From the NCBI GenBank assembly GCA_964030785.1, contig OZ034968.1:52339730-52403729 (forward strand): a DNA stretch of 64,000 bases, read 5' to 3'. Each line of letters opens with the position of its first letter. The stretch's first letter is position 1. The notes under the pieces are model-generated. The model did no database searches and was not told the origin of the DNA. It saw nothing but the letters and a program-made list of their open reading frames with translations. Both the position numbers and the translations under genes were made by a program. Shown here piece after piece: positions 47,401 through 62,400 of this stretch. The DNA is from Siderastrea siderea (taxonomy: Eukaryota > Cnidaria > Anthozoa > Scleractinia > Rhizangiidae).

Positions 47401-50400
47401 TTGAACCATTGCAGGTAATATTTGAGGGAATAACAGGAAGCAGCTTTACTGGTGATATCGCCATTGACGACTTCTCATTAAGCAAGGGTCGCTGTGCTCC
47501 AAGTAAGTTTTAAACCGGAGTGAAAAACTGCTTGAAATTGTGACATGGATTACCTATCCTCTTCTCTTTGCAATACTTCTAATCATTTTATTCAGCAACG
47601 TTCTTTCGTGTCAAAATTAGCTCTTGCCAGTCATTTATTCCTTTTTGTCACGGATTCACTTTTACTACGGTACGTCAATCAAGGAAAACGTGTAGCATAT
47701 AGTCACTAATGAAGCATAAAACTCAAAATTGCTTGGTAATTTGATGTCTGTTTCTTCTCTTCTAACATTTCCTTTTATCATTTTTTCTCGTCAGTGAGGC
47801 CATCTTCTTGCGATTTCGACACATCAATGTGTGGCTTTGTGCAAGATAAAAGTGACAAGTTTGACTGGACTCGACATAATGGCACAACGTCGTCTTCTAA
47901 CACAGGCCCGTCCTCTGACCATACTGGAAAAGGAGGTAGGCTATTAAAAGAGAACTGTTTACCCGTGCAGTATCCTATTTTTGTGCTATTTAGTTTTTTG
48001 CCACCTATTTCAGGAAAGTTATCTTACTTAAAATCCTTTTCCAAAAGTAGAACAGAAATCCATCGAGAAGTTTGCCATATTCTAATCTTAAATCAATCAA
48101 TAAGTCATTTCAAATACCGACAAGTTAAATAACATTTCATGTTAGAAAATATGTTTATATAGATTTTCTAAGACTTCAGTCTTTTTGATGAAAAAAAGCT
48201 AAATCACTTTTAAATTACAAAAGGATGATGTATTTTATTTTTCTTCCACTGACCTACCAGTGCTTACGAATTGGTTCAATACTAGACACTAGATTCGTGC
48301 TCATAGTTTTTGGCCAACTAACCAAGTACTTGAAATCTAGTGACGTGTGCTATTCGAAATAAACGATAATTGCAAAAAGGGGCACTTTTAAGAGGTTTTC
48401 ATGAATTTAATATTACGCACTTTTAATTTTGCATAGGATATTACATGTACATAGAAACGTCAAGTCCTCGAAAGCTAGGTGATAATGCAAAACTGAACAG
48501 TCCGTTGCTGAGCTTCAGTGGATACATGTGCCTCAAATTCTTCTACCACATGTATGGTGCAACCATTGGCAAACTGAATGTCATGATCGATGGTAGCAGA
48601 GTGTTCTCTGCTAGTGGCAATAAAGGCAACAAATGGATGGAAGCCAGGATAACCACATATCGCGTTGGAAATGCCAGGGTAAGAAAACAGTGGCTTGTCA
48701 AACTGTCTACTACATTCTATACATAGTTGAAGACTTTTTAAATACCAGACTCATTTTCAAAAACTCTTTGAACCATTGCAGGTAATATTTGAGGGAATAA
48801 AAGGAATCAGCTTTACTGGTGATATCGCCATTGACGACTTCTCATTAAGCAAGGGTCGCTGTGCTCTAAGTAAGTTTTAAAGCAGAGTAAAAAACTGACT
48901 GGAATTGTGACATGGACATGGAAAACGTGTAGCATATAGTCACTAATGAAGCATAAAACTCAAAATTGCTTGGTAATTTGATGTCTGTTTCTTCTCTTCT
49001 AACATTTCCTTTTATCATTTTTTCTCGTCAGTGAGGCCATCTTCTTGCGATTTCGACACATCAATGTGTGGCTTTGTGCAGGATAAAAGTGACAAGTTTG
49101 ACTGGACTCGACATAATGGCACAACGTCGTCTTCTAACACAGGCCCGTCCTCTGACCATACTGGAAAAGGAGGTAGGCTATTAAAAGAGAAGTGTTTACC
49201 CGTGCAGTATCCTATTTTTGTGCTATTTAGTTTTTTGCCACCTATTTCAGGAAACTTATCTTACTTAAAATCCTTTTCGAACAGTAGAAGAGAAATCCAT
49301 CGAGAAGATTGCCATATTCTAATCTCAAATCAATCAATAAGTCATTTCAAATACCGACAAGTTAAATAACATTTCATGTTAGAAAATATGTTTATATAGA
49401 ATTTCTAAGACTTCAGTCTTTTTGATGAAAAAAGGCTAAATCACTTTTAAATTACAAAAGGATGATGTATTTTATTTTTCTACCACTGACATACCATTGC
49501 TTACGAATTGGTTCAATACTAGACACTAGATTTGTGCTCATTGCTTTTGGCCACCTAACCAAGTACTTGAAATCTAGTTACATGTGCTATTCGAAATAAA
49601 CGATAATTGCAAAAGGGGCACTTTTAAGAGGTTTTCATGAATTTAATATTACGCACTTTTAATTTTGCATAGGATATTACATGTACATAGAAACGTCAAG
49701 TCCTCGAAAGCTAGGTGATAATGCAAAACTGAACAGTCCGTTGCTGAGCTTCAGTGGATACATGTGCCTCAAATTCTTCTACCACATGTATGGTGCAACC
49801 ATTGGCAAACTGAATGTCATGATCGATGGTAGCAGAGTGTTCTCTGCTAGTGGCAATAAAGGCAACAAATGGATGGAAGCCAGGATAACCACATATCGCG
49901 TTGGAAATGCCAGGGTAAGAAAACAGTGGCTCGTCAAACTGTGTAGTATAATCTATACATATTTAAAGACTTTTTTCATACCAGACTCATTTTAAAAGAC
50001 TCTTTAAACCATTGCAGGTAATATTTGAGGGAATAACAGGAAGCAGCTTTACTGGTGATATCGCCATTGACGACTTCTCATTAAGCAAGGGTCACTGTGC
50101 TCCAAGTAAGTATTAAAGCGGAGTAAAAACCTGACTGAAATTGTGACATGGATTACCTATCCTCTTTTCTTTGCAATACTTCTAATCATTTTATTCAGCA
50201 ACCTCCTTTCGTGTGAAAATTAGCTCTTGTCAGTCATTTATTCGTTTTTGTCACGGATTCACTGTTACTACGATACTACGTCAATCAAGGAAAACTTCTA
50301 GCATACAGTCACTAATGAAGCATAAAACTCAAAATTGCTTGGTAATTTGATGTCTGTTTATTCTCTTCTAACATTTCCTTTTATCATGTTTTCTCGTCAG

Positions 50401-53400
50401 TGCGGCCATCTTCTTGCGATTTCGACACATCAATGTGTGGCTTTGTGCAGGATAAAAGTGACAAGTTTGACTGGACTCGACATAATGGAACAACGTCGTC
50501 TTCTAACACAGGCCCCTCCTCTGACCATACTGGAAAAGGAGGTAGGCTATTAAAAGAGAACTGTTTACCCGTGCAGTATCCTATTTTTGTGCTATTTAGT
50601 TTTTTGCCACCTATTTCAGGAAAGTTATCTTACTTAAAATCCTTTTCCAAAAGTAGAACAGAAATCCATCTTGAAGTTTGCCATATTCTAATCTTAAATC
50701 AATGAGTAAGTCATTTCAAATACCGACAAGTTAAATAACATTTCATGTTAGAAAATATGCTTATTGAGATTTTCTAAGTCTTCAGTCTGTTTGATGAAAA
50801 AAGCTAAATCACTTTTAAATTACAAAAGGATGATGTATTTTATTTTTCTTCCACTGACCTACCATTGCTTACGAATTGGTTCAATACTAGACACTAGATT
50901 CGTGCTCATAGTTTTTGGCCAATTAACCAAGTACTTGAAATCTAATTACATGTGCTATTCGAAATAAACGATAATTGCAAAAAGGGGCACTTTTAAGAGG
51001 TTTTCATGAATTTAATATTACGCACTTTTAATTTTGCATAGGATATTACATGTACATAGAAACGTCAAGTCCTCGAAAGCTAGGTGATAATGCAAAACTG
51101 AACAGTCCGTTGCTGAGCTTCAGTGGATACATGTGCCTCAAATTCTTCTACCACATGTATGGTGCAACCATTGGCAAACTGAATGTCATGATCGATGGTA
51201 GCAGAGTGTTCTCTGCTAGTGGCAATAAAGGCAACAAATGGATGGAAGCCAGGATAACCACATATCGCGTTGGAAATGCCAGGGTAAGAAAACAGTGGCT
51301 TGTCAAACTGTCTAGTATATTCTATACATGGTTGAAGACTTTTTTCATACAAGACTCATTTTCAAAAACTCTTTGAACCATTGCAGGTAATATTTGAGGG
51401 AATAACAGGAAGCAGCTTTACTGGTGATATCGCCATTGACGACTTCTCATTAAGCAAGGGTCGCTGTGCTCCAAGTAAGTTTTAAAGCGGAGTAAAAAAC
51501 TACTTGAAATTGTGACATGGAGTACCTATCTTCTTTTCTTTGCAATACTTCTAATCATTTTATTCAGCAACGTTCTTTCGTGTCAAAATTAGCTCTTGCC
51601 AGTCATTTATTCCTTTTTGTCACGAATTCACTTTTACTACGGTACGTCAATCAAGGAAAACGTGTAGCATACAGTCACTAATGAAGCATAAAACTCAAAA
51701 TTGCTTGGTAATTTGATGTCTGTTTATTCTCCTCTAACATTTCCTTTTATCATTTTTTCTCGTCAGTGAGGCCATCTTCTTGCGATTTCGACACATCAAT
51801 GTGTGGCTTTGTGCAGGATAAAAGTGACAAGTTTGACTGGACTCGACATAATGGAACAACGTCGTCTTCTAACACAGGCCCGTCCTCTGACCATACTGGA
51901 AAAGGAGGTAGGCTATTAAAAGAGAACTGTTTACCCGTGCAGTATCCTATTTTTGTGCTATTTAGTTTTTGCCACCTATTTCAGGAAAGTTATCTTACTT
52001 CAAATCCTTTTCCAAAAGTAGAACAGAAATCCATCTTGAAGTTTGCCATATTCTAATCTTAAATCAATGAGTAAGTCATTTCAAATACCGACAAGTTAAA
52101 TAACATTTCATGTTAGAAAATATGCTTATTGAGATTTTCTAAGTCTTCAGTCTGTTTGATGAAAAAAGCTAAATCACTTTTAAATTACAAAAGGATGATG
52201 TATTTTATTTTTCTTCCACTGACCTACCATTGCTTACGAATTGGTTCAATACTAGACACTAGATTCGTGCTCATAGTTTTTGGCCAATTAACCAAGTACT
52301 TGAAATCTAATTACATGTGCTATTCGAAATAAACGATAATTGCAAAAAGGGGCACTTTTAAGAGGTTTTCATGAATTTAATATTACGCACTTTTAATTTT
52401 GCATAGGATATTACATGTACATAGAAACGTCAAGTCCTCGAAAGCTAGGTGATAATGCAAAACTGAACAGTCCGTTGCTGAGCTTCAGTGGATACATGTG
52501 CCTCAAATTCTTCTACCACATGTATGGTGCAACCATTGGCAAACTGAATGTCATGATCGATGGTAGCAGAGTGTTCTCTGCTAGTGGCAATAAAGGCAAC
52601 AAATGGATGGAAGCCAGGATAACCACATATCGCGTTGGAAATGCCAGGATAAGAAAACAGTGGCTCGTCAAACTGTCTAGTATATTCTAGACATGGCTGA
52701 AGACTTTTTTCATACCAGACTCATTTTCAAAAACTCTTTAAACCATTGCAGGTAATATTTGAGGGAATAACAGGAAGCAGCTTTACTGGTGATATCGCCA
52801 TTGACGACTTCTCATTAAGCAAGGGTCGCTGTTCTCCAAGTACGTTTTAAACCGGAGTGAAAAACTGCTTGAAATTGTGACATGGATTACCTATCCTCTT
52901 CTCTTTGCAATACTTCTAATCATTTTATTCAGCAACGTTCTTTCGTGTCAAAATTAGCTCTTGCCAGTCATTTATTCCTTTTTGTCACGGATTCACTTTT
53001 ACTACGGTACGTCAATCAAGGAAAACGTGTAGCATATAGTCACTAATGAAGCATAAAACTCAAAATTGCTTGGTAATTTGATGTCTGTTTCTTCTCTTCT
53101 AACATTTCCTTTTATCATTTTTTCTCGTCAGTGAGGCCATCTTCTTGCGATTTCGACACATCAATGTGTGGCTTTGTGCAGGATAAAAGTGACAAGTTTG
53201 ACTGGACTCGACATAATGGCACAACGTCGTCTTCTAACACAGGCCCGTCCTCTGACCATACTGGAAAAGGAGGTAGGCTATTAAAAGAGAACTGTTTACC
53301 CGTGCAGTATCCTATTTTTGTGCTATTTAGTTTTTTGCCACCTATTTCAGGAAACTTATCTTACTTAAAATCCTTTTCGAACAGTAGAAGAGAAATCCAT

Positions 53401-56400
53401 CGAGAAGATTGCCATATTCTAATCTCAAATCAATCAATAAGTCATTTCAAATACCGACAAGTTAAATAACATTTCATGTTAGAAAATATGCTTATTGAGA
53501 TTTTCTAAGTCTTCAGTCTTTTTGATGAAAAAAAGCTAAATCACTTTTAAATTACAAAAGGATGATGTATTTTATTTTTCTTCCACTGACCTACCATTGC
53601 TTACGAATTGGTTCAATACTAGACACTAGATTCGTGCTCATAGGTTTTGGCCAATTAACCAAGTACTTCAAATCTAATTACATGTGCTATTCCAAATAAA
53701 CGATATTTGCAAAAAGGGGCACTTTTAAGAGGTTTTCATGAATTTAATATTACGCACTTTTAATTTTGCATAGGATATTACATGTACATAGAAACGTCAA
53801 GTCCTCGAAAGCTAAGTGATAATGCAAAACTGGACAGTCCGTTGCTGAGCTTCAGTGGATACATGTGCCTCAAATTCTTCTACCACATGTATGGTGCAAC
53901 CATTGGCAAACTGAATGTCATGATCGATGGTAGCAGAGTGTTCTCTGCTAGTGGCAATAAAGGCAACAAATGGATGGAAGCCAGGATAACCACATATCGC
54001 GTTGGAAATGCCAGGGTAAGAAAACAGTGGCTCGTCAAACTGTCTAGTATATTCTAGACATGGCTGAAGACTTTTTTCATACCAGACTCATTTTCAAAAA
54101 CTCTTTGAACCATTGCAGGTAATATTTGAGGGAATAACAGGAAGCAGCTTTACTGGTGATATCGCCATTGACGACTTCTCATTAAGCAAGGGTCGCTGTG
54201 CTCCAAGTAAGTTTTAAACCGGAGTGAAAAACTGCTTGAAATTGTGACATGGATTACCTATCCTCTTCTCTTTGCAATACTTCTAATCATTTTATTCAGC
54301 AACGTTCTTTCGTGTCAAAATTAGCTCTTGCCAGTCATTTATTCCTTTTTTACTACTTTTACTACGGTACGTCAATCAAGGAAAACGTGTAGCATATAGT
54401 CACTAATGAAGCATAAAACTCAAAATTGCTTGGTAATTTGATGTCTGTTTCTTCTCTTCTAACATTTCCTTTTATCATTTTTTCTCGTCAGTGAGGCCAT
54501 CTTCTTGCGATTTCGACACATCAATGTGTGGCTTTGTGCAAGATAAAAGTGACAAGTTTGACTGGACTCGACATAATGGCACAACGTCGTCTTCTAACAC
54601 AGGCCCGTCCTCTGACCATACTGGAAAAGGAGGTAGGCTATTAAAAGAGAACTGTTTACCCGTGCAGTATCCTATTTTTGTGCTATTTAGTTTTTTGCCA
54701 CCTATTTCAGGAAACTTATCTTACTTAAAATCCTTTTCCAAAAGTAGAACAGAAATCCATCGAGAAGTTTGCCATATTCTAATCTTAAATCAATCAATAA
54801 GTCATTTCAAATACCGACAAGTTAAATAACATTTCATGTTAGAAAATATGTTTATATAGATTTTCTAAGACTTCAGTCTTTTTGATGAAAAAAAGCTAAA
54901 TCACTTTTAAATTACAAAAGGATGATGTATTTTATTTTTCTTCCACTGACCTACCAGTGCTTACGAATTGGTTCAATACTAGACACTAGATTCGTGCTCA
55001 TAGTTTTTGGCCAACTAACCAAGTACTTGAAATCTAGTGACGTGTGCTATTCGAAATAAACGATAATTGCAAAAAGGGGCACTTTTAAGAGGTTTTCATG
55101 AATTTAATATTACGCACTTTTAATTTTGCATAGGATATTACATGTACATAGAAACGTCAAGTCCTCGAAAGCTAGGTGATAATGCAAAACTGAACAGTCC
55201 GTTGCTGAGCTTCAGTGGATACATGTGCCTCAAATTCTTCTACCACATGTATGGTGCAACCATTGGCAAACTGAATGTCATGATCGATGGTAGCAGAGTG
55301 TTCTCTGCTAGTGGCAATAAAGGCAACAAATGGATGGAAGCCAGGATAACCACATATCGCGTTGGAAATGCCAGGGTAAGAAAACAGTGGCTCGTCAAAC
55401 TGTCTAGTATATTCTAGACATGGCTGAAGACTTTTTTCATACCAGACTCATTTTCAAAAACTCTTTGAACCATTGCAGGTAATATTTGAGGGAATAACAG
55501 GAAGCAGCTTTACTGGTGATATCGCCATTGACGACTTCTCATTAAGCAAGGGTCGCTGTTCTCCAAGTAAGTTTTAAACCGGAGTGAAAAACTGCTTGAA
55601 ATTGTGACATGGATTACCTATCCTCTTCTCTTTGCAATACTTCTAATCATTTTATTCAGCAACGTTCTTTCGTGTCAAAATTAGCTCTTGCCAGTCATTT
55701 CTTCCTTTTTGTCACGGATTCACTTTTACTACGGTACGTCAATCAAGGAAAACGTGTAGCATATAGTCACTAATGAAGCATAAAACTCAAAATTGCTTGG
55801 TAATTTGATGTCGGTTTCTTCTCTTCTAACATTTCCTTTTATCATTTTTTCTCGTCAGTGAGGCCATCTTCTTGCGATTTCGACACATCAATGTGTGGCT
55901 TTGTGCAGGATAAAAGTGACAAGTTTGACTGGACTCGACATAATGGCACAACGTCGTCTTCTAACACAGGCCCGTCCTCTGACCATACTGGAAAAGGAGG
56001 TAGGCTATTAAAAGAGAACTGTTTACCCGTGCAGTATCCTATTTTTGTGCTATTTAGTTTTTTGCCACCTATTTCAGGAAACTTATCTTACTTAAAATCC
56101 TTTTCGAAAAGTAGAAGAGAAATCCATCGAGAAGTTTGCCATATTCTAATCTCAAATCAATCAATAAGTCATTTCAAATACCGACAAGTTAAATAACATT
56201 TCATGTTAGAAAATATGCTTATTGAGATTTTCTAAGTCTTCAGTCTTTTTGATGAAAAAAAGCTAAATCACTTTTAAATTACAAAAGGATGATGTATTTT
56301 ATTTTTCTTCCACTGACCTACCATTGCTTACGAATTGGTTCAATACTAGACACTAGATTCGTGCTCATAGGTTTTGGCCAATTAACCAAGTACTTCAAAT

Positions 56401-59400
56401 CTAATTACATGTGCTATTCCAAATAAACGATATTTGCAAAAAGGGGCACTTTTAAGAGGTTTTCATGAATTTAATATTACGCACTTTTAATTTTGCATAG
56501 GATATTACATGTACATAGAAACGTCAAGTCCTCGAAAGCTAGGTGATAATGCAAAACTGGACAGTCCGTTGCTGAGCTTCAGTGGATACATGTGCCTCAA
56601 ATTCTTCTACCACATGTATGGTGCAACCATTGGCAAACTGAATGTCATGATCGATGGTAGCAGAGTGTTCTCTGCTAGTGGCAATAAAGGCAACAAATGG
56701 ATGGAAGCCAGGATAACCACATATCGCGTTGGAAATGCCAGGGTAAGAAAACAGTGGCTCGTCAAACTGTCTAGTATATTCTAGACATGGCTGAAGACTT
56801 TTTTCATACCAGACTCATTTTCAAAAACTCTTTGAACCATTGCAGGTAATATTTGAGGGAATAACAGGAAGCAGCTTTACTGGTGATATCGCCATTGACG
56901 ACTTCTCATTAAGCAAGGGTCGCTGTGCTCCAAGTAAGTTTTAAACCGGAGTGAAAAACTGCTTGAAATTGTGACATGGATTACCTATCCTCTTCTCTTT
57001 GCAATACTTCTAATCATTTTATTCAGCAACGTTCTTTCGTGTCAAAATTAGCTCTTGCCAGTCATTTCTTCCTTTTTGTCACGGATTCACTTTTACTACG
57101 GTACGTCAATCAAGGAAAACGTGTAGCATATAGTCACTAATGAAGCATAAAACTCAAAATTGCTTGGTAATTTGATGTCTGTTTCTTCTCTTCTAACATT
57201 TCCTTTTATCATTTTTTCTCGTCAGTGAGGCCATCTTCTTGCGATTTCGACACATCAATGTGTGGCTTTGTGCAAGATAAAAGTGACAAGTTTGACTGGA
57301 CTCGACATAATGGCACAACGTCGTCTTCTAACACAGGCCCGTCCTCTGACCATACTGGAAAAGGAGGTAGGCTATTAAAAGAGAACTGTTTACCCGTGCA
57401 GTATCCTATTTTTGTGCTATTTAGTTTTTTGCCACCTATTTCAGGAAAGTTATCTTACTTAAAATCCTTTTCCAAAAGTAGAACAGAAATCCATCGAGAA
57501 GTTTGCCATATTCTAATCTTAAATCAATCAATAAGTCATTTCAAATACCGACAAGTTAAATAACATTTCATGTTAGAAAATATGTTTATATAGATTTTCT
57601 AAGACTTCAGTCTTTTTGATGAAAAAAAGCTAAATCACTTTTAAATTACAAAAGGATGATGTATTTTATTTTTCTTCCACTGACCTACCAGTGCTTACGA
57701 ATTGGTTCAATACTAGACACTAGATTCGTGCTCATAGTTTTTGGCCAACTAACCAAGTACTTGAAATCTAGTGACGTGTGCTATTCGAAATAAACGATAA
57801 TTGCAAAAAGGGGCACTTTTAAGAGGTTTTCATGAATTTAATATTACGCACTTTTAATTTTGCATAGGATATTACATGTACATAGAAACGTCAAGTCCTC
57901 GAAAGCTAGGTGATAATGCAAAACTGAACAGTCCGTTGCTGAGCTTCAGTGGATACATGTGCCTCAAATTCTTCTACCACATGTATGGTGCAACCATTGG
58001 CAAACTGAATGTCATGATCGATGGTAGCAGAGTGTTCTCTGCTAGTGGCAATAAAGGCAACAAATGGATGGAAGCCAGGATAACCACATATCGCGTTGGA
58101 AATGCCAGGGTAAGAAAACAGTGGCTTGTCAAACTGTCTACTACATTCTATACATAGTTGAAGACTTTTTAAATACCAGACTCATTTTCAAAAACTCTTT
58201 GAACCATTGCAGGTAATATTTGAGGGAATAAAAGGAATCAGCTTTACTGGTGATATCGCCATTGACGACTTCTCATTAAGCAAGGGTCGCTGTGCTCTAA
58301 GTAAGTTTTAAAGCAGAGTAAAAAACTGACTGGAATTGTGACATGGACATGGAAAACGTGTAGCATATAGTCACTAATGAAGCATAAAACTCAAAATTGC
58401 TTGGTAATTTGATGTCTGTTTCTTCTCTTCTAACATTTCCTTTTATCATTTTTTCTCGTCAGTGAGGCCATCTTCTTGCGATTTCGACACATCAATGTGT
58501 GGCTTTGTGCAAGATAAAAGTGACAAGTTTGACTGGACTCGACATAACGGCACAACGTCGTCTTCTAACACAGGCCCGTCCTCTGACCATACTGGAAAAG
58601 GAGGTAGGCTATTAAAAGAGAAGTGTTTGCCCGTGCAGTATCCTATTTTTGTGCTATTTAGTTTTTTGCCACCTATTTCAGGAAAGTTATCTTACTTAAA
58701 ACCCTTTTCCAAAAGTAGAACAGAAATCCATCGAGAAGTTTGCCATATTCTAATCTTAAATCAATCAATAAGTCATTTCAAATACCGACAAGTTAAATAA
58801 CATTTCATGTTAGAAAATATGTTTATATAGATTTTCTAAGTCTTCAGTCTTTTTGATAAAAAAAAGCTAAATCACTTTTAAATTACAAAAGGATGATGTA
58901 TTTTATTTTTCTTCCACTGACCTACCAGTGCTTACGAATTGGTTCAACACTAGACACTAGATTCGTGCTCATAGTTTTTGGCCAACTAACCAAGTACTTG
59001 AAATCTAGTGACGTGTGCTATTCGAAATAAACGATAATTGCAAAAAGGGGCACTTTTAAGAGGTTTTCATGAATTTAATATTACGCACTTTTAATTTTGC
59101 ATAGGATATTACATGTACATAGAAACGTCAAGTCCTCGAAAGCTAGGTGATAATGCAAAACTGAACAGTCCGTTGCTGAGCTTCAGTGGATACATGTGCC
59201 TCAAATTCTTCTACCACATGTATGGTGCAACCATTGGCAAACTGAATGTCATGATCGATGGTAGCAGAGTGTTCTCTGCTAGTGGCAATAAAGGCAACAA
59301 ATGGATGGAAGCCAGGATAACCACATATCGCGTTGGAAATGCCAGGGTAAGAAAACAGTGGCTTGTCAAACTGTCTAGTATATTCTATACATGGTTGAAG

Positions 59401-62400
59401 ACTTTTTTCATACCAGACTCATTTTCAAAAACTCTTTGAACCATTGCAGGTAATATTTGAGGGAATAACAGGAAGCAGCTTTACTGGTGATATCGCCATT
59501 GACGACTTCTCATTAAGCAAGGGTCGCTGTGCTCCAAGTAAGTTTTAAAGCGGAGTAAAAAACTGACTGAAATTGTGACATGGATTACCTATCCTCTTCT
59601 CTTTGCAATACTTCTAATCATTTTATTCAGCAACGTTCTTTCGTGTCAAAATTAGCTCTTGTCAGTCATTTCTTCCTTTTTGTCACGGATTCACTTTTAC
59701 TACGGTACGTCAATGAAGGAAAACGTGTAGCATATAATCACTAATGAAGCATAAAACTCAAAATTGCTTGGTAATTTGATGTCTGTTTCTTCTCTTCTAA
59801 CATTTCCTTTTATCATTTTTTCTCGTCAGTGAGGCCATCTTCTTGCGATTTCGACACATCAATGTGTGGCTTTGTGCAGGACAAAAGTGACAAGTTTGAC
59901 TGGACTCGACATTCTGGAACAACGTCGTCTTCTAACACAGGCCCGTCCTCTGACCATACTGGAAAAGGAGGTAGGCTATTAAAAGAGAACTGTTTACCCG
60001 TGCAGTATCCTATTTTTGTGCTATTTAGTTTTTTGCCACCTATTTCAGGAAACTTATCTTACTTAAAATCCTTTTCCAAAAGTAGAACAGAAATCCGTCG
60101 AGAAGTTTGCCATATTCTAATCTTAAATCAATCAACAAGTCATTCCAAATACCAAGTTAAATAACATTTCATGTTAGAAAATATACTTATTGAGTTTTTC
60201 TAAGTCTTCAGTCTTTTCGATGAAAAAAAGCTAAATCACTTTTAAATTACGAAAGGATTATGAATTTTTTTTTCTACGACTGATATACCAGTGCTTACGA
60301 ATTGGTTCAATACTAGACATTAGATTCGTGCTCATAGTTTTTGGCCAGCTAACCAAGTACTTGAAATCTAGTTACATGTGCTATTCGAAATAAACGATAA
60401 TTGCTAAAAGGGGCACTTTTAAGAGGTTTTCATGAATTTAATTATTACGCACTTTTAATTTTGCATAGGATATTACATGTACATAGAAACGTCAAGTCCT
60501 CGAAAGCTAGGTGATAATGCAAAACTGAACAGTCCGTTGCTGAGCTTCAGTGGATACATGTGCCTCAAATTCTTCTACCACATGTATGGTGCAACCATTG
60601 GCAAACTGAATGTCATGATCGATGGTAGCAGAGTGTTCTCTGCTAGTGGCAATAAAGGCAACAAATGGATGGAAGCCAGGATAACCACATATCGCGTTGG
60701 AAATGCCAGGGTAAGAAAACAGTGGCTTGTCAAACTGTCTAGTATATTCTATACATGGTTGAAGACTTTTTTCATACAAGACTCATTTTCAAAAACTCTT
60801 TGAACCATTGCAGGTAATATTTGAGGGAATAACAGGAAGCAGCTTTACTGGTGATATCGCCATTGACGACTTCTCATTAAGCAAGGGTCGCTGTGCTCCA
60901 AGTAAGTTTTAAACCGGAGTAAAAAAAACTGACTGAAATTGTGACATGGAGTACCTATCTTCTTTTCTTTGCAATACTTCTAATCATTTTATTCAGCAAC
61001 GTTCTTTCGTGTCAAAATTAGCTCTTGCCAGTCATTTATTCCTTTTTGTCACGGATTCACTTTTACTACGGTACGTCAATCAAGGAAAAGGTGTAGCATA
61101 CAGTCACTAATGAAGCATAAAACTCAAAATTGCTTGGTAATTTGATGTCTGTTTTTTCTCTTCTAACATTTCCTTTTCTCATTTTTTCTCGTCAGTGAGG
61201 CCATCTTCTTGCGATTTCGACACATCAATGTGTGGCTTTGTGCAGGATAAAAGTGACAAGTTTGACTGGACTCGACATAGTGGAACAACGTCTTCTTCTA
61301 ACACTGGCCCGTCCTCTGACCATACTGGAAAAGGAGGTAGGCTATTAAAAGAGAAGTGTTTGCCCGTGCAGTATCCTATTTTGTGCTATTTAGTTTTTTG
61401 CCACCTATTTCAGGAAACTTATCTTACTTAAAATCCTTTTCCAGAAGTAGAAGAGAAATCCATCGAGAAGTTTGCCATATTCTAATCTTAAATCAATCAA
61501 TAAGTCATTTCAAATACCAACAAGTTAAATAACATTTCATGCTAGAAAATATGCTTATTGAGATTTTCTAAGTCTTCAGTCTTTTTGATGAAAAAAAGCT
61601 AAATCACTTTTAAATTACAAAAGGATGATGTATTTTATTTTTCTTCCACTGACATACCAGTGCTTACGAATTGGTTCAATACTAGACACTAGATTCGTGC
61701 TCATAGTTTTTGGCCAACTAACGAAGTACTTGAAATCTAGTTACATGTGCTATTCGAAATAAACGATAATTGCAAAAAGGGGCACTTTTAAGAGGTTTTC
61801 ATGAATTTAATATTACGCACTTTTAATTTTGCATAGGATATTACATGTACATGGAAACGTCAAGTCCTCGAAAGCTAGGTGATAATGCAAAACTGAACAG
61901 TCCGTTGCTGAGCTTCAGTGGATACATGTGCCTCAAATTCTTCTACCACATGTATGGTGCAACCATTGGCAAACTGAATGTCATGATCGATGGTAGCAGG
62001 GTGTTCTCTGCTAGTGGCAATAAAGGCAACAAATGGATGGAAGCCAGGATAACCACATATCGCGTTGGAAATGCCAGGGTAAGAAAACAGTGGCTTGTCA
62101 AACTGTCTAGTACATTCTATACATAGTTGAAGACATTTTAAATACCAGACTCATTTTCAAAAACTCTTTGAACCATTGCAGGTAATATTTGAGGGAATAA
62201 AAGGAAGCAGCTTTACTGGTGATATCGCCATTGACGACTTCTCATTAAGCAAGGGTCGCTGTGCTCCAAGTAAGTTTTAAAGCGGAGTAAAAAACTGACT
62301 GGAATTGTGACATGGACATGGAAAACGTGTAGCATATAGTCACTAATGAAGCATAAAACTCAAAATTGCTTGGTAATTTGATGTCTGTTTCTTCTCTTCT

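Noticed and set aside
38594..52332. Recurrent 67-codon ORFs (for example 38594-38797, 45425-45628, 50764-50967, 52129-52332)
   Set aside because: They lie wholly inside the intron between MAM exons A and B and depend on a shared small indel; other copies break the frame.
36178..60779. Antisense ORFs of 81-90 codons opposite MAM exon B
   Set aside because: They are the shadow of a conserved coding exon; splice phase and domain match support only the plus strand.
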